36,370 bases of DNA from Alphaproteobacteria bacterium (GCA_023150455.1 JAKLKW010000069.1:1-36370); one strand, 5' to 3'; numbered from the stretch's first letter, positions 15,341-24,979 are shown. A program made the numbers and translations. Notes: generated by a model from the letters alone, not told the origin.

Positions 15341-16615
15341 ATGGCCATGCGACCACCGAAGACGCCAGGCGATTGGGACGCGCTCTCGTATGAGGCATTG
15401 CAACTTTTCAGCCCATCGACTCCGGTCGACGAGGCCGCACTTTTTGCTGGTCGTCAGCCAGAAGTGCGGCGCCTGATCGAATCGATCCTCGAAAAGGGCA
15501 AGCACGTCGTCTTGTACGGCGAAAGGGGCGTAGGAAAGACGTCTCTGGTCAAGGTGCTGAATCGACTCTTCCCAACCATCACGAGCCAGCTTGTGCTCAT
15601 GAGAGAACAAGTTGATCCGACCGACACCTTTTCGTCGATTTGGATGAAGGTCTTCAGAGACATTGAGCTAGTCATTCGCGTGGACGGAAAAGAGAGAACC
15701 GTTTCCGTTGCTGATCTCCAAGACGCGGAAATCAAGCCGGACGACATCCGACGAGAACTGGAGCGAGCTTTCACTCCTAATGAAATTCCAGTGATCGTCA
15801 TTGATGAATTCGACAAGGCGAGTGATTCGTCGATCAAAAAGCTCATGGCGAATACGATGAAATATTTGTCAGACTACGCGGTCAATGTGACACTAATCAT
15901 AGTGGGCGTAGCGGACGATATCGGTGAACTTCTTGAAGAACATGAATCTATTTCTCGGTACCTTGAGCAAATTCCGATGCCACGCATGTCCAACAGTGAA
16001 ATGAAAGAGATCATTTCAAAGAGACTGCCGCGTTTGAGTATGAAAATTGAACCGGATGCGCTCTGGAAGATCATAACTCTTTCACGCGGCTTGCCCGCCT
16101 ACGTCCATCTGCTGGGAATGTATGCCGTTCAGGATGCGGCAAGGACGAGACGCTTGACGATCACGGAGAGCAACGTGAACGCTGCGATCAAGCGCGCGCT
16201 TGTGAAATCACAGGAATCCGTCCAGCGAGACTATGCTGCGGCCACGCATACGAATCGCACCGATACTCTCTTCAAGGAAGTCTTGCTGGCGTGCGCCCTG
16301 GCCCAGACCGACGAGAGGGGGATGTTTTCGCCTAACGCTGTCGTTCTGCCGCTTGCGAAAATAACACGTAGAGCGGAGGTACAGATTGCGAATTTCCAGA
16401 ATCACTTGAAGAAATTTATCAGTCCAGAACGCAATAGAATACTGATTCGTAAGGGAAAGGAGCGTGCCTACAAATTCAGGTTCCGCGATCCCATGATGCA
16501 ACCGTTTGTCATTATGAAGGGTGTTGAGGACGGGTTGGTGGATCCCACTGCTCTCGACGTTCTTTCTTCTCCGGAGCAGCCGGAACTACCCATTATCGCA
16601 AAGCGCCCCGTTTGA
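15341..16615 (+). CDS. AAA family ATPase, Orc1/Cdc6-like layout, horizontally acquired
   Basis: 424 residues from ATG 15341; the longer frame from TTG 15281 would run through its own promoter. Walker A is GERGVGKTS (60-68), Walker B VIVIDEFDKA (151-160) and a sensor-1-like strand is TLIIVGVADDIGEL. A helical lid region follows (ISRYLEQIPMPRMSNSEMKE, SRGLPAYVHLLGMYAV), and the C-terminal 100 residues (NFQNHLKKFISPERNRILIR, KAYKFRFRDPMMQPF) look like a winged helix. The layout is that of Orc1/Cdc6- or STAND-like AAA ATPases. Base composition is near half GC, far below all neighbours, and codon use differs (many AAA, GAA, ATT). No partner gene, integrase or inverted repeats are seen. Function unknown; a stand-alone defence or mobile-element ATPase is possible. 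Confidence 0.82.
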   Translation: MAMRPPKTPGDWDALSYEALQLFSPSTPVDEAALFAGRQPEVRRLIESILEKGKHVVLYGERGVGKTSLVKVLNRLFPTITSQLVLMREQVDPTDTFSSIWMKVFRDIELVIRVDGKERTVSVADLQDAEIKPDDIRRELERAFTPNEIPVIVIDEFDKASDSSIKKLMANTMKYLSDYAVNVTLIIVGVADDIGELLEEHESISRYLEQIPMPRMSNSEMKEIISKRLPRLSMKIEPDALWKIITLSRGLPAYVHLLGMYAVQDAARTRRLTITESNVNAAIKRALVKSQESVQRDYAAATHTNRTDTLFKEVLLACALAQTDERGMFSPNAVVLPLAKITRRAEVQIANFQNHLKKFISPERNRILIRKGKERAYKFRFRDPMMQPFVIMKGVEDGLVDPTALDVLSSPEQPELPIIAKRPV

Positions 16616-16695
16616 CATGAGCTGACCACCTTAAGCAGCCGCGCCCAATTGCGGCTGGTATCGCCGCCCCCTCCAGTGGCGGAACTTCTGTGCAT

Positions 16696-16884
16696 TTAGC
16701 CGGACTTCTTGAACAGGGCGTCGGCGCCGGCGCGCACGGCCTTCTTCGATTGGATCATGGCGCGGGCGCGCTCGATCTCGGCCTGGAGGCCCTCGATGTA
16801 TTCCTCCAGCTCGGCGATATCCATGAGCTGCAGGTTCTTCGGCGGCGTCTTCTTGCTCTTCGGCTCCAGGTCGTCCAGGTCCAT
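16696..16884 (-). CDS. DUF1192 family small protein
   Basis: 62 residues. MDLDDLEPKSKKTPPKNLQL, then DIAELEEYIEGLQAEIERAR and a basic end (SKKAVRAGADALFKKSG) match DUF1192, a short coiled-coil protein of Alphaproteobacteria with no established function. It is divergent from the quinone oxidoreductase gene, a neighbourhood I recall as conserved in the class. There is an 80-base gap to the low-GC ATPase in which GC content returns to normal and no gene is evident. Confidence 0.85.
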   Translation of the reverse strand: MDLDDLEPKSKKTPPKNLQLMDIAELEEYIEGLQAEIERARAMIQSKKAVRAGADALFKKSG

Positions 16885-16999
16885 GGCGCTGCCCTCCCGC
16901 GTCTGCCGGCATCCCCCATTGCCAGGTTCGGCCCGGCCATACTAGACCATCCCGCCTTCCATCGACCAACGCCGCCAACCAAAGCGGGAGACCCCGGGC

Positions 17000-17995
17000 A
17001 TGGCCATCCCAAGGACGATGAACTGCGTCGAGATCGAAACGCCGGGCGGGCCGGAGGTGCTGAAGCCGGCCTCGCGCCCGGTGCCGCAACCCGGCGCCGG
17101 CGAGGTGCTGGTGCAGGTGGCCGCCGCCGGCGTCAACCGCCCCGACGTGCTGCAGCGGCGCGGCATGTACGCGCCGCCGCCCGGCGCCTCGGACCTGCCC
17201 GGGCTCGAGATCGCCGGCACGGTCGCCGCCGCCGGTTCCGGCGTGTCGCGCTGGAAGCAGGGCGACCAGGTGTGCGCGCTGGTGGCCGGCGGCGGCTACG
17301 CGGCCTTTTGCGTCGCGCCCGAGGCGCAATGCATGGCGGTGCCCAAGGGCCTCGACGTGGTCGGGGCCGCGTGCCTGCCGGAAACGGTGATGACCGTGTG
17401 GACCAACGTGTTCGAGCGCGGTCGCTTGGGCCACGGCGAGAGCTTCCTGGTGCATGGCGGCGCCAGCGGCATCGGCACGACCGCGATCCAGATGGCCAAG
17501 GCCTGGGGCTGCCAGGTCTTCGCCACCGCCGGCGGCGCGGACAAGGTCAGGGCCTGCCGCGACCTGGGAGCGGATCTCGCGATCGACTACAAGACCGAGG
17601 ATTTCGCCGCCAAGGTCAAGGAAGCGACGGGCAAGCACGGCGTCGACGTGATCCTCGACATGGTCGGCGGCGACTACTTCGCCCGCAACCTCGACTGCAT
17701 GGCGGTCGAAGGCCGGCTCGTCTATATCGCCTATCTGCGCGGCGGAAAGGTCGAGCTCAACATCGACACGCTGATGCGCAAGCGCCTCACCGTTTCGGGC
17801 TCGACCTTGCGGCCCCGCAGCGTGGCCGAGAAGGGCGCCATCGCCCGGGCGGTCGAGGCCGAGATGTGGCCCCATGTCGCCGCCGGGCGCATCAAGCCGT
17901 TGATCCACGCCCGTTTTCCGCTGGCCGAGGCGGCCAAGGCGCATGCCCTCATGGAGGCCAACACGCATATCGGCAAGATCGTCCTAACGCTGTGA
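17000..17995 (+). CDS. NAD(P)H-quinone oxidoreductase, zinc-independent MDR family (PIG3-like)
   Basis: 331 residues. The GroES-like N-terminal domain contains VLVQVAAAGVNRPDVLQRRG and LPGLEIAGTVAAAG, and lacks the zinc ligands of alcohol dehydrogenases. The Rossmann domain has VHGGASGIGTTAIQMAKAWG and ATAGGADKVRACRDLGADLAIDY. The C-terminal HARFPLAEAAKAHALMEANTHIGKIVL is typical of the PIG3/QOR branch. It reduces quinones or related enones with NADPH in the cytoplasm. ATG 17000 follows GGGAG. It is divergent from DUF1192 and 166 bases upstream of trcR. Confidence 0.93.
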   Translation: MAIPRTMNCVEIETPGGPEVLKPASRPVPQPGAGEVLVQVAAAGVNRPDVLQRRGMYAPPPGASDLPGLEIAGTVAAAGSGVSRWKQGDQVCALVAGGGYAAFCVAPEAQCMAVPKGLDVVGAACLPETVMTVWTNVFERGRLGHGESFLVHGGASGIGTTAIQMAKAWGCQVFATAGGADKVRACRDLGADLAIDYKTEDFAAKVKEATGKHGVDVILDMVGGDYFARNLDCMAVEGRLVYIAYLRGGKVELNIDTLMRKRLTVSGSTLRPRSVAEKGAIARAVEAEMWPHVAAGRIKPLIHARFPLAEAAKAHALMEANTHIGKIVLTL

Positions 17996-18056
17996 TTTCC
18001 CCACGGAAATCGGCGGTCAGGTGCAGCTTTCAGTGGCGCGTCCGCGCGATCCTGCC

Positions 18057-18120
18057 TATATAAGCCTGCAATACCCCCATAACCGGCCAGGGCAGTGCCG
18101 GGGCCTGATCCAGGCCCGGC
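18057..18120 (+). promoter_or_regulatory. trcR promoter -10 and leader hairpin
   Basis: TATATAAG at 18057-18064 is a good -10 element with no clear -35. The predicted leader then holds a strong hairpin at 18097-18120 (GCCGGGGCCTG, loop ATC, CAGGCCCGGC, one bulged G). Its apex CTGATC resembles the loops of the hairpin-repeat family. Confidence 0.45.
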
Positions 18121-18160
18121 GCGCCGTAGCCGCCCTGTTTTCCGATGGAGACCTTAAGCC

Positions 18161-18799
18161 ATGGCGACCCCGTTGATGCCCAAGGCGACCGCCGTATGGC
18201 TGGTCGAGAACACGACGCTCACCTTCCGCCAGATCGCCGAGTTCTGCGGCCTGCACGAGCTCGAGATCCAGGCCATTGCCGACGGCGAGGTCGCGACCGG
18301 GATGCAGGGCTTGAGCCCGATCACCACGCACGAGCTGACCGCCGACGAGATCAAGCGCTGCGAGGCCGACCCGGATGCGCGCCTCGTGATGACGCCGCGC
18401 GACCTGCCGGCGCCGGTCGCGCGCCAGAAGGGCCCGCGCTACACGCCGATCGCCAAGCGCCAGGACAAGCCCGACGCGATCGCGTGGCTGGTCAAGACGC
18501 ATCCCGAGCTCAGCGACGCGCAGATCGCCAAGCTGGTCGGCACCACGAAGTCGACGATCGCCAAGGTGCGCGACCGCTCGCACTGGAACATGCAGAACAT
18601 CCGCCCGCGCCATCCGCTCGAGCTCGGCCTGTGCAGCTCGCGCGACCTGACGGCGGCCGTCGCCGCCGCCAACCGCAAGAAGGCGAAGTCGGGCGGCAAG
18701 CCCGCGGAGGCCGCCGAAGCGCCGGCCGCGCCCGAGCCGGCCGCCGCGGAGCCGGCGCCGTCCGAATCGACGCCGGTGGTGGACCAGCCGTCGTCCTAG
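18161..18799 (+). CDS. trcR: TrcR-type transcriptional regulator (DUF1013)
   Basis: 212 residues. The family-defining N-terminus, MATPLMPKATAVWLVENTTL then TFRQIAEFCGLHELEIQAIADGEVA, and the second helix-turn-helix-like unit, AIAWLVKTHPELSDAQIAKLVGTTKSTIAKVRDRSHWN, are very clear. The tail from about 165 is Ala/Pro/Glu-rich and disordered. The Caulobacter member TrcR is reported to travel with RNA polymerase and influence cell-cycle transcription; that role is known for the family and inferred here. GGAG lies 9 bases before ATG 18161. Its TAG stop is the first base of a hairpin-repeat element that runs to the stop of the convergent EamA gene. Confidence 0.92.
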   Translation: MATPLMPKATAVWLVENTTLTFRQIAEFCGLHELEIQAIADGEVATGMQGLSPITTHELTADEIKRCEADPDARLVMTPRDLPAPVARQKGPRYTPIAKRQDKPDAIAWLVKTHPELSDAQIAKLVGTTKSTIAKVRDRSHWNMQNIRPRHPLELGLCSSRDLTAAVAAANRKKAKSGGKPAEAAEAPAAPEPAAAEPAPSESTPVVDQPSS

Positions 18800-18872
18800 C
18801 GCGCATCGATCCGCGCGCCAAACATTTGGGTCGGCGCCCTTCGACAGGCCCAGGAGGATCAACGGCCGCCTA
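18797..18872. repeat. twin-hairpin repeat, copy D (between trcR and EamA stops)
   Basis: The first half is CTAG plus GCGCGC, ATCGATCC, GCGCGC (18799-18818), then a spacer with ACATTTGGGTC. The second half is interrupted by the segment CCTTCGACAGGCCCAGGA before GGATCAACGGCCGCC. It ends on the TAG (minus strand 18872-18870) of the EamA gene, so both flanking stop codons lie in the element. CTTCGACAGGC-type segments are common intergenic repeats in Alphaproteobacteria. Confidence 0.8.
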
Positions 18873-19814
18873 GCGCCGCGCCGGGCGCAGCTGGCGCGCC
18901 GGCGCCCTGGCCAGCAGACCGAGCGCCCTGCCGTCGATCACCGCGAGCCCGAGCGCGATCAGCGCCATGCCGCCCATGTGCCGCGCGAGCAGCGTCTCGC
19001 CCAAGCCGAGCGTGCCGAGCAGGACCGCGCCGACGGGGATCAGCAGCGTCACCAGCAGCAGGTTGGTGGCGCCCGCCGTCGCCAGGATGCGGAAATAGAG
19101 CGCGTAACCGAGCGCCGTGCAGACCGCCGCGAGGCCGAGCACGGCGGCCCAGGTCACCGGCCCGGGCATGGCGAGCGTCGCCGCCGGTGCCGTGAGCAGG
19201 GCGACCGGCAGCAGCATCAGCGTCGAGCCGGCGGTCTGCCCGGCCGCCGTCAGCATCGGCGGCATCGCGGCGAAGCGCCGCCCGAACAGGCCCGCCATCG
19301 CGTAGCTCAAGCCCGCGCCAAGCACCGCGAGCTGCGCCAGGAAATCGGCGCCGATGCCCTCCAGCGCCTCGAGCCCCATCATGGCGGCGACGCCGGCCAT
19401 GCCGATCAGCACGCCGGCGAGGCGCCGCGCGCTCAAGCGGTCGTCGCGCGTGACGTAGTGCGCCAGCACCATGGTGAAGATCGGCGTGCTGGCGTTCAGG
19501 ATGGCGGCGAGCCCGCTCGCGATATGCGTCTGCGCCCAGAAGATCAGGCCGAACGGCACGGCGTTGTTGAGCAGCCCCAGCACCAGGAACGCGCCCCACG
19601 TCCGGACTTGCCGCGGATAGGCGAGCCCGCGCCACAGCACCACCGTGTGCAGGATCACCGCGGCGAACCCGACGCGCAGCAGCGCCAGCCAGACGAACGG
19701 CAGCTCGCGCAAGCCGATCGCGACCAGGAAGAAGGTGCAGCCCCAGATCGCCGACAGCGCGAGCAGCAGCGACCATTCGGTCGCGGTCATCGGCTTGGCT
19801 TCGGTCGCGGTCAT
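18870..19814 (-). CDS. EamA-type (DMT superfamily) transporter
   Basis: 314 residues with ten hydrophobic segments arranged as two five-helix EamA repeats. The first begins WSLLLALSAIWGCTFFLVAIGL; LPFVWLALLRVGFAAVIL and ALGYALYFRILATAGATNLLL are typical. DMT exporters of this kind move amino acids or other metabolites out of the cell; the substrate is unknown. The N-terminus carries a short internal duplication (MTATEAKP followed by MTATEW, from a repeat of TTCGGTCGCGGTCAT), so ATG 19814 or ATG 19790 may start translation; neither has a good Shine-Dalgarno. The gene is bracketed by oppositely oriented copies of the hairpin repeat (copies D and E). Confidence 0.9.
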   Translation of the reverse strand: MTATEAKPMTATEWSLLLALSAIWGCTFFLVAIGLRELPFVWLALLRVGFAAVILHTVVLWRGLAYPRQVRTWGAFLVLGLLNNAVPFGLIFWAQTHIASGLAAILNASTPIFTMVLAHYVTRDDRLSARRLAGVLIGMAGVAAMMGLEALEGIGADFLAQLAVLGAGLSYAMAGLFGRRFAAMPPMLTAAGQTAGSTLMLLPVALLTAPAATLAMPGPVTWAAVLGLAAVCTALGYALYFRILATAGATNLLLVTLLIPVGAVLLGTLGLGETLLARHMGGMALIALGLAVIDGRALGLLARAPARQLRPARR

Positions 19815-19869
19815 GCGGCGGTGTTACGCGCGCACGCCGCTCGCGGCCACCCGGAAGTTGCGCGTTTCA

Positions 19870-19967
19870 GGCGGCCGCTGATCCTCCCGAGCCTGTCGAA
19901 GGGGGTCAACTCGAATGAGGCGCGCCTCGGCCGACCGAAGGTCGGTCAGCCAGCGGATCAACGCGCG
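19870..19967. repeat. twin-hairpin repeat, copy E (thiE 3' end)
   Basis: It starts GGCGGCCGCTGATCC, then a CTCCCGAGCCTGTCGAAGG segment (the same insert as in copy D, inverted), the spacer AACTCGAATGA, and GGCGCGCC. An inserted hairpin CCGACC-GAA-GGTCGG follows, and the end is GGATCAACGCGCGC. The TGA of thiE (19960-19958) is read from the GATCA loop, so the repeat forms the last codons and the stop of thiE. Confidence 0.75.
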
Positions 19968-20605
19968 CGCGAGGCGGCGTCGATCGCCGCGTTGAAGCGC
20001 TGCACGGCCGCGGCCGGCCCGTCGGGCGCGTCCCACACGGCCGACACCACGGCCAGGAAATCGGCGCCGGCCTTGACCAGCGGGCCGCAATTCTCGGGCG
20101 TGATGCCGCCGATGGCGACGCACGGCACGACCATCGCCATGCTCCAGTCCTCGAGCAGCGCGATCGTCGCCTTGTGCCTGGCATCCTTGGTCGTGGTCGG
20201 GAAGAAGGCGCCGAAGGCGACGTAGTCGGCGCCGGCTTCGGCGGCCTCCATCGCCAGGTGCATGGAGTCGTGGCAGGTCACGCCGACGATCGCGTCGCGT
20301 CCGACGATGGCGCGCGCCTCGGCGTAGCCGATGTCCTGCTGGCCCACGTGGACGCCGTCGCAGCCCGTCGCCGCGGCGATGTCGGGCCGGTCGTTCATGA
20401 TGAAGGCGACGTCGCGCTGATGCGCCACCGGTCGCAAGCGCTCGACCGCGCGCTTGAGCGCATCGTCGTCGGCATCCTTGAGCCGGAGCTGCACGCAGGA
20501 GACATCGCCCGCGTCGAGCGCCAGCGCCAGCGTGTCGGCGAACCTCGCCGGCTCCAGCCGCGGCGGCGTGATCAGGTAGAGGCGGCAGCGGTCGCCGGTG
20601 TTCAT
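19958..20605 (-). CDS. thiE: thiamine phosphate synthase
   Basis: 215 residues from ATG 20605, which overlaps the stop of the upstream gene as ATGA; a longer frame exists but is not conserved-looking. ThiE joins the pyrimidine (HMP-PP) and thiazole phosphate to make thiamine phosphate. Motifs are [48 protein letters not shown] (pyrophosphate and Mg site), [34 protein letters not shown] and [29 protein letters not shown]. It is complete except that its last residues (SRAR) are encoded inside a repeat element. No thiamine riboswitch is visible, because the gene is translationally coupled to a preceding gene. Other thi genes are absent from the window. Confidence 0.95.
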   Translation of the reverse strand: MNTGDRCRLYLITPPRLEPARFADTLALALDAGDVSCVQLRLKDADDDALKRAVERLRPVAHQRDVAFIMNDRPDIAAATGCDGVHVGQQDIGYAEARAIVGRDAIVGVTCHDSMHLAMEAAEAGADYVAFGAFFPTTTKDARHKATIALLEDWSMAMVVPCVAIGGITPENCGPLVKAGADFLAVVSAVWDAPDGPAAAVQRFNAAIDAASRAR

Positions 20606-21017
20606 GACGACTTCTTCGATTCTTGCAGAAACGCGGTCGATGCCGCGCGCGGATCCTCGCATGCCGCGAGATCGAGCGTCCGGTAGCCGGCGTCGTCCAG
20701 CCGCGCGCCGCGGGCTTCGGCGATGGCGGCGACGCGGGCGCGGGCCTTGCGGTTGCCGCCGAGGCGCAGGACCGGAGTGCCCATGCGCAGCGCGGCGAGC
20801 GCGCGGCCGGGCTGATCGGCGCAGTCGAGGATCGCGGTCACGGCGACGGACGGGTGCTCGGCCTCAGCGAGGCGGATGATCGCGGCGAACCAGCCCGGGC
20901 CGGCATGGACGCCGGCGCCGGGACCGCTCAAGAGCGTCAGGGGAACGCGGAGCGACGCGGCGGCCGCCATGGCCGCGCGCGCCTGGTCGAGCGAGTGGAT
21001 GACGATGGCCCGGCGCT

Positions 21018-22025
<1,008 letters not shown>

Positions 22026-22065
22026 CTTCTTCGTTCCTCCGACGGACGCGACTGGAGCGGCCCGG

Positions 22066-24108
22066 CTAGAGCCGCTGCTTCACGGCGGCCACCGCCGCCT
22101 CGGCGGTGATGCCGAAATGGGGATAGAGATGCTCGAACGGCGCGGAGGCGCCGAAGCTGCTCATGCCGACGAACGCGCCGGCGTCGCCGAGATACTTCTC
22201 CCAGCCGGTCCGGACGCCGGCCTCGACCGCGACGCGCACGCTGCCCGGCCCCAGCACCTCGGCGCGATAGGCGGCGTCCTGCTGGTCGAACAGCTCGAAG
22301 CACGGCAGCGACACGACCGCGGTGGCGACGCCTTGCTGCTCGAGCTGCTCGCGCGCGGCGATCGCGATCTGCACTTCCGAGCCGGTCGCGAGCAGCGTCG
22401 CGCGCCGCGCGCCGCTTGCCGGCGCCAGCACGTAGCCGCCGCGCGCCGATCGGTTCTCGTCCGACATCCGGGTGCGCAGCTGCGGCACGGACTGGCGCGT
22501 CAGCGCCAGCACGGCCGGACGCCCGGCGTCGGCCAGCGCCAGCTCCCAGCACTCCGCCGTCTCGACCGCGTCGGCCGGGCGGAACACGCTCAAGCCCGGG
22601 ATCGCGCGCAGCGCCGCCAGCTGCTCGACCGGCTGGTGCGTCGGGCCGTCCTCGCCAAGGCCGATGGAATCATGCGTCATCACGTGCACGACGCGCACGC
22701 CCATCAGCGCCGCCAGCCGGATCGCCGGCCGGCTGTAGTCGGAGAACACCAGGAACGTGCCGCCATAGGGCACCACGCCGCCATGCAGCGCCATGCCGTT
22801 CATCGCCGCGGCCATGGCGTGCTCGCGCACGCCGTAGAACAGGTAGGTCCCGCCGTAGTCCTTGGCGCTGAGCGGGGCTTGCGACTTGGCGCGCGTGTTG
22901 TTCGAGCCGGTCAGGTCGGCCGAGCCGCCGACCAGCGCCGGGATCGCCTGCGCGAGCACGTCGAGCGCCAGCGCCGAGGCCTGGCGCGTCGCCGTCTTCA
23001 CCGGCTTGGCGCACAGCGCCTTGATGTGGTCGCGCAGCTTGGCGCGCCAGCCCGGCGGCAGGCCGCCCTTGATCTCGGCGCCGAACGACGCGGCGTCGGG
23101 CCGCGCCGCCAGGCGCTTCTCCCAGGCGAGCCGCTCGGGCTTGCCGCGCGCGCCGGCGTCGCGCCAGGCCTTCAGCACGTGGTCGGGCACGGTGAAGGGC
23201 GCGTGCGGCCAGCCGAGCTGCTTGCGCGCGGCGGCGATCTCGGCTTCGCCCAGCGGCGCGCCGTGGCTTCCGGCCGTGCCGCCCTTGGTCGGCGCGCCAT
23301 AGCCGATCGTGGTGCGGCACGCGATCATGACGGGCCGGTCCGAGCTGCGCGCCTGGCCGAGCGCGTCGCGCACCGCGCGCGCGTCGTGGCCGTCGACCGC
23401 GAGCGTCATCCAGCCCGCCGCCTCGAAGCGCTTCAGCTGGTCGTCGGACACGGCGAGCTCGGTCGGGCCGTCGATCGAGATGTGGTTGTCGTCCCACAGC
23501 ACGGTCAGGCGGTTGAGCTTCAGGTGGCCGGCGAGCGAGATCGCCTCGTGGCTGATGCCTTCCATCAGGCAACCGTCGCCGGCGATGACGTAGGTGCGGT
23601 GGTCGACGATGTCGGCGCCGTAGCGCGCGGCGAGGTGGCGCTCGGCGATCGCCATGCCCACGGCGTTGGCAAGGCCCTGGCCCAGCGGGCCGGTCGTGGT
23701 CTCGACGCCGGGCAGGTGGCCGTGCTCGGGATGGCCCGGCGTCAGCGAGCCGAGCTGGCGGAAGCGCCGGATCTCGTCCATCGTCGGCTGCGCGTAACCC
23801 GCGAGGTGCAGCAGCGCGTAGAGCAGCATCGAGCCGTGGCCGGCCGATAACACGAATCGGTCACGGTCCGGCCAGTCCGGCGCGCTGGGGTCGTATTTCA
23901 AGACCTCGGTGAACAGCACCGTCGCGACGTCGGCCATGCCCATCGGCATGCCGGGATGCCCCGACTTCGCCTGCTCGACCGCGTCCATCGCGAGCGCGCG
24001 GATGGCGTTGGCCATCTCGCGTTCGGCGCCCGCGGCATCAGCGACGGTTGACGGGAGGGATTGCGCCGCCACGGGGCGCGAGCTGGAGGCGGTCATCTCG
24101 TCCGGCAT
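22066..24108 (-). CDS. tkt: transketolase
   Basis: About 680 residues. The thiamine-diphosphate-binding region shows [52 protein letters not shown] and [20 protein letters not shown] with [13 protein letters not shown]. The pyrimidine domain has [34 protein letters not shown] and [22 protein letters not shown]. It transfers two-carbon units in the pentose phosphate and Calvin-type pathways. The start is uncertain: ATG 24108, ATG 24096 and GTG 24135 are in frame, none with a strong Shine-Dalgarno. It is divergent from zapA. Confidence 0.95.
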   Translation of the reverse strand: MPDEMTASSSRPVAAQSLPSTVADAAGAEREMANAIRALAMDAVEQAKSGHPGMPMGMADVATVLFTEVLKYDPSAPDWPDRDRFVLSAGHGSMLLYALLHLAGYAQPTMDEIRRFRQLGSLTPGHPEHGHLPGVETTTGPLGQGLANAVGMAIAERHLAARYGADIVDHRTYVIAGDGCLMEGISHEAISLAGHLKLNRLTVLWDDNHISIDGPTELAVSDDQLKRFEAAGWMTLAVDGHDARAVRDALGQARSSDRPVMIACRTTIGYGAPTKGGTAGSHGAPLGEAEIAAARKQLGWPHAPFTVPDHVLKAWRDAGARGKPERLAWEKRLAARPDAASFGAEIKGGLPPGWRAKLRDHIKALCAKPVKTATRQASALALDVLAQAIPALVGGSADLTGSNNTRAKSQAPLSAKDYGGTYLFYGVREHAMAAAMNGMALHGGVVPYGGTFLVFSDYSRPAIRLAALMGVRVVHVMTHDSIGLGEDGPTHQPVEQLAALRAIPGLSVFRPADAVETAECWELALADAGRPAVLALTRQSVPQLRTRMSDENRSARGGYVLAPASGARRATLLATGSEVQIAIAAREQLEQQGVATAVVSLPCFELFDQQDAAYRAEVLGPGSVRVAVEAGVRTGWEKYLGDAGAFVGMSSFGASAPFEHLYPHFGITAEAAVAAVKQRL

Positions 24109-24226
24109 TGCGTGAGATTGCACATGGGCGCGCACGGGGGCGCGGGGCGCGCCGGAACATGACCGTCGCGGCGAGCCGCGTCAACCCTGTGAATAACTCG
24201 CCGGCGCGCGCCGTGGACGCCCCAGG

Positions 24227-24256
24227 TTGACGCATACTGGCGGCGATGCGTATCTT
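24227..24256 (+). promoter_or_regulatory. putative zapA promoter
   Basis: TTGACG (24227-24232) and TATCTT (24251-24256) with an 18-base spacer. The pair is overlapped by an inverted repeat, ACGCAT (24230-24235) and ATGCGT (24246-24251), which may be an operator. Consensus match only. Confidence 0.4.
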
Positions 24257-24343
24257 CGGCCAAGGCCAAGCGGCGCCTCGCCATTGTCTGCCGGGACTTC
24301 GTCGGATGCGACTTTGTCGGCGGCCGCGCTACAGGGAAAAGCC

Positions 24344-24799
24344 ATGACGCCTCGGCTGGAAGCCGCCCTCACGCGCCTGCAGGACGCGCTTGCGCATATC
24401 GAATCCGCGCTCGGCCAGCGCCTGCCCGCGGGCGAGGCCGAGCGGCTGCGCGAGCTGACCGAGCAGCTTTCCGCCAGCCGCTCCGAGAACCAGGAGCTGG
24501 CGGCGGCGAACGTGTCGGTCGCCGGGCAGGAAGAGCACCTGCAGCGCCTGGCGCAGTTCGTCGACAAGAAGGTGAGCGAGCTGGTCGCCTCGGTCGGCCA
24601 GATCGGCGACACGCGCCTCTTGGTGATGGCGAGCCTGCTGGTCGCCGACGAGCTGAGCGATGCCTATGCCGAGGTCGAGCGGCTGAAGGCCGGCGGCGGC
24701 GGCGCCATCAGCGCGGCCGACGAGGACGCGCTGGTCCAGACGATCGAGGGCTACGCCAAGAAGCTCGAAGATATTGCCGCGGGCCTGGAACATACCTAG
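24344..24799 (+). CDS. zapA: ZapA-like cell division protein with DUF4164-like N-terminal coiled coil
   Basis: 151 residues from ATG 24344, preceded by AGGGAA. Residues about 1-55 are coiled coil (LEAALTRLQDALAHIESALG, ERLRELTEQLSASRSENQEL), like the DUF4164 protein that commonly precedes zapA in this class. Residues 60-115 match the helical body of alphaproteobacterial ZapA: GQEEHLQRLAQFVDKKVSEL, then GQIGDTRLLVMASLLVADEL. The N-terminal beta-hairpin of ZapA (the VTIDGKxYxMxC-like stretch) is missing, replaced by the coiled coil. ZapA bundles FtsZ filaments at the division site. The position next to 6S RNA and the 5-formyl-THF cyclo-ligase gene is the classic zapA-ssrS-ygfA arrangement. The stop TAG is the first base of a repeat array. 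Confidence 0.82.
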   Translation: MTPRLEAALTRLQDALAHIESALGQRLPAGEAERLRELTEQLSASRSENQELAAANVSVAGQEEHLQRLAQFVDKKVSELVASVGQIGDTRLLVMASLLVADELSDAYAEVERLKAGGGGAISAADEDALVQTIEGYAKKLEDIAAGLEHT

Positions 24800-24976
24800 G
24801 CGGCCGCTGATCCGGCCGCCCTCTCAATATACCTGGCGCGCGGATCAACGCGCGCCATGGCGGCCGCTGATCCGGCCGCCCTCTCAATATACCTGGCGCG
24901 CGGATCAACGCGCGCCATGGCGGCCGCTGATCCGGCCGCCGACTCAAATGTTGGCGCGCGGATCAACGCGCGCTAG
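24799..24976. repeat. tandem array of three twin-hairpin repeats (copies A1-A3)
   Basis: Two identical 60-bp copies (24799-24858 and 24859-24918; only the boundary base differs in context) and a third, diverged copy (24919-24976). Each has hairpin GGCGGCCG-CTGATC-CGGCCGCC, a 14- or 11-base A/T-rich spacer, then hairpin GGCGCGCG-GATCAA-CGCGCGCC. In copy 3 the spacer is GACTCAAATGTT, the reverse complement of the spacer in copy B1, so the array is inverted relative to B1. The array starts on the G of the zapA TAG and ends with CTAG just before the 6S RNA gene. Confidence 0.92.
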
Positions 24977-24979
24977 ATT

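Noticed and set aside
16616..16695. Transposase remnant downstream of the AAA ATPase
   Set aside because: The minus-strand translation (RHWRGRRYQPQLGAAA) looks protein-like but I cannot assign it to a transposase, and there are no terminal inverted repeats; the shared TTGACAT at 15281 and 16613 is too short to call a target duplication.
24799..24976. CRISPR array
   Set aside because: The repeated unit is 60 bp with no variable spacers between copies, made of hairpins also found singly elsewhere, and there are no cas genes.
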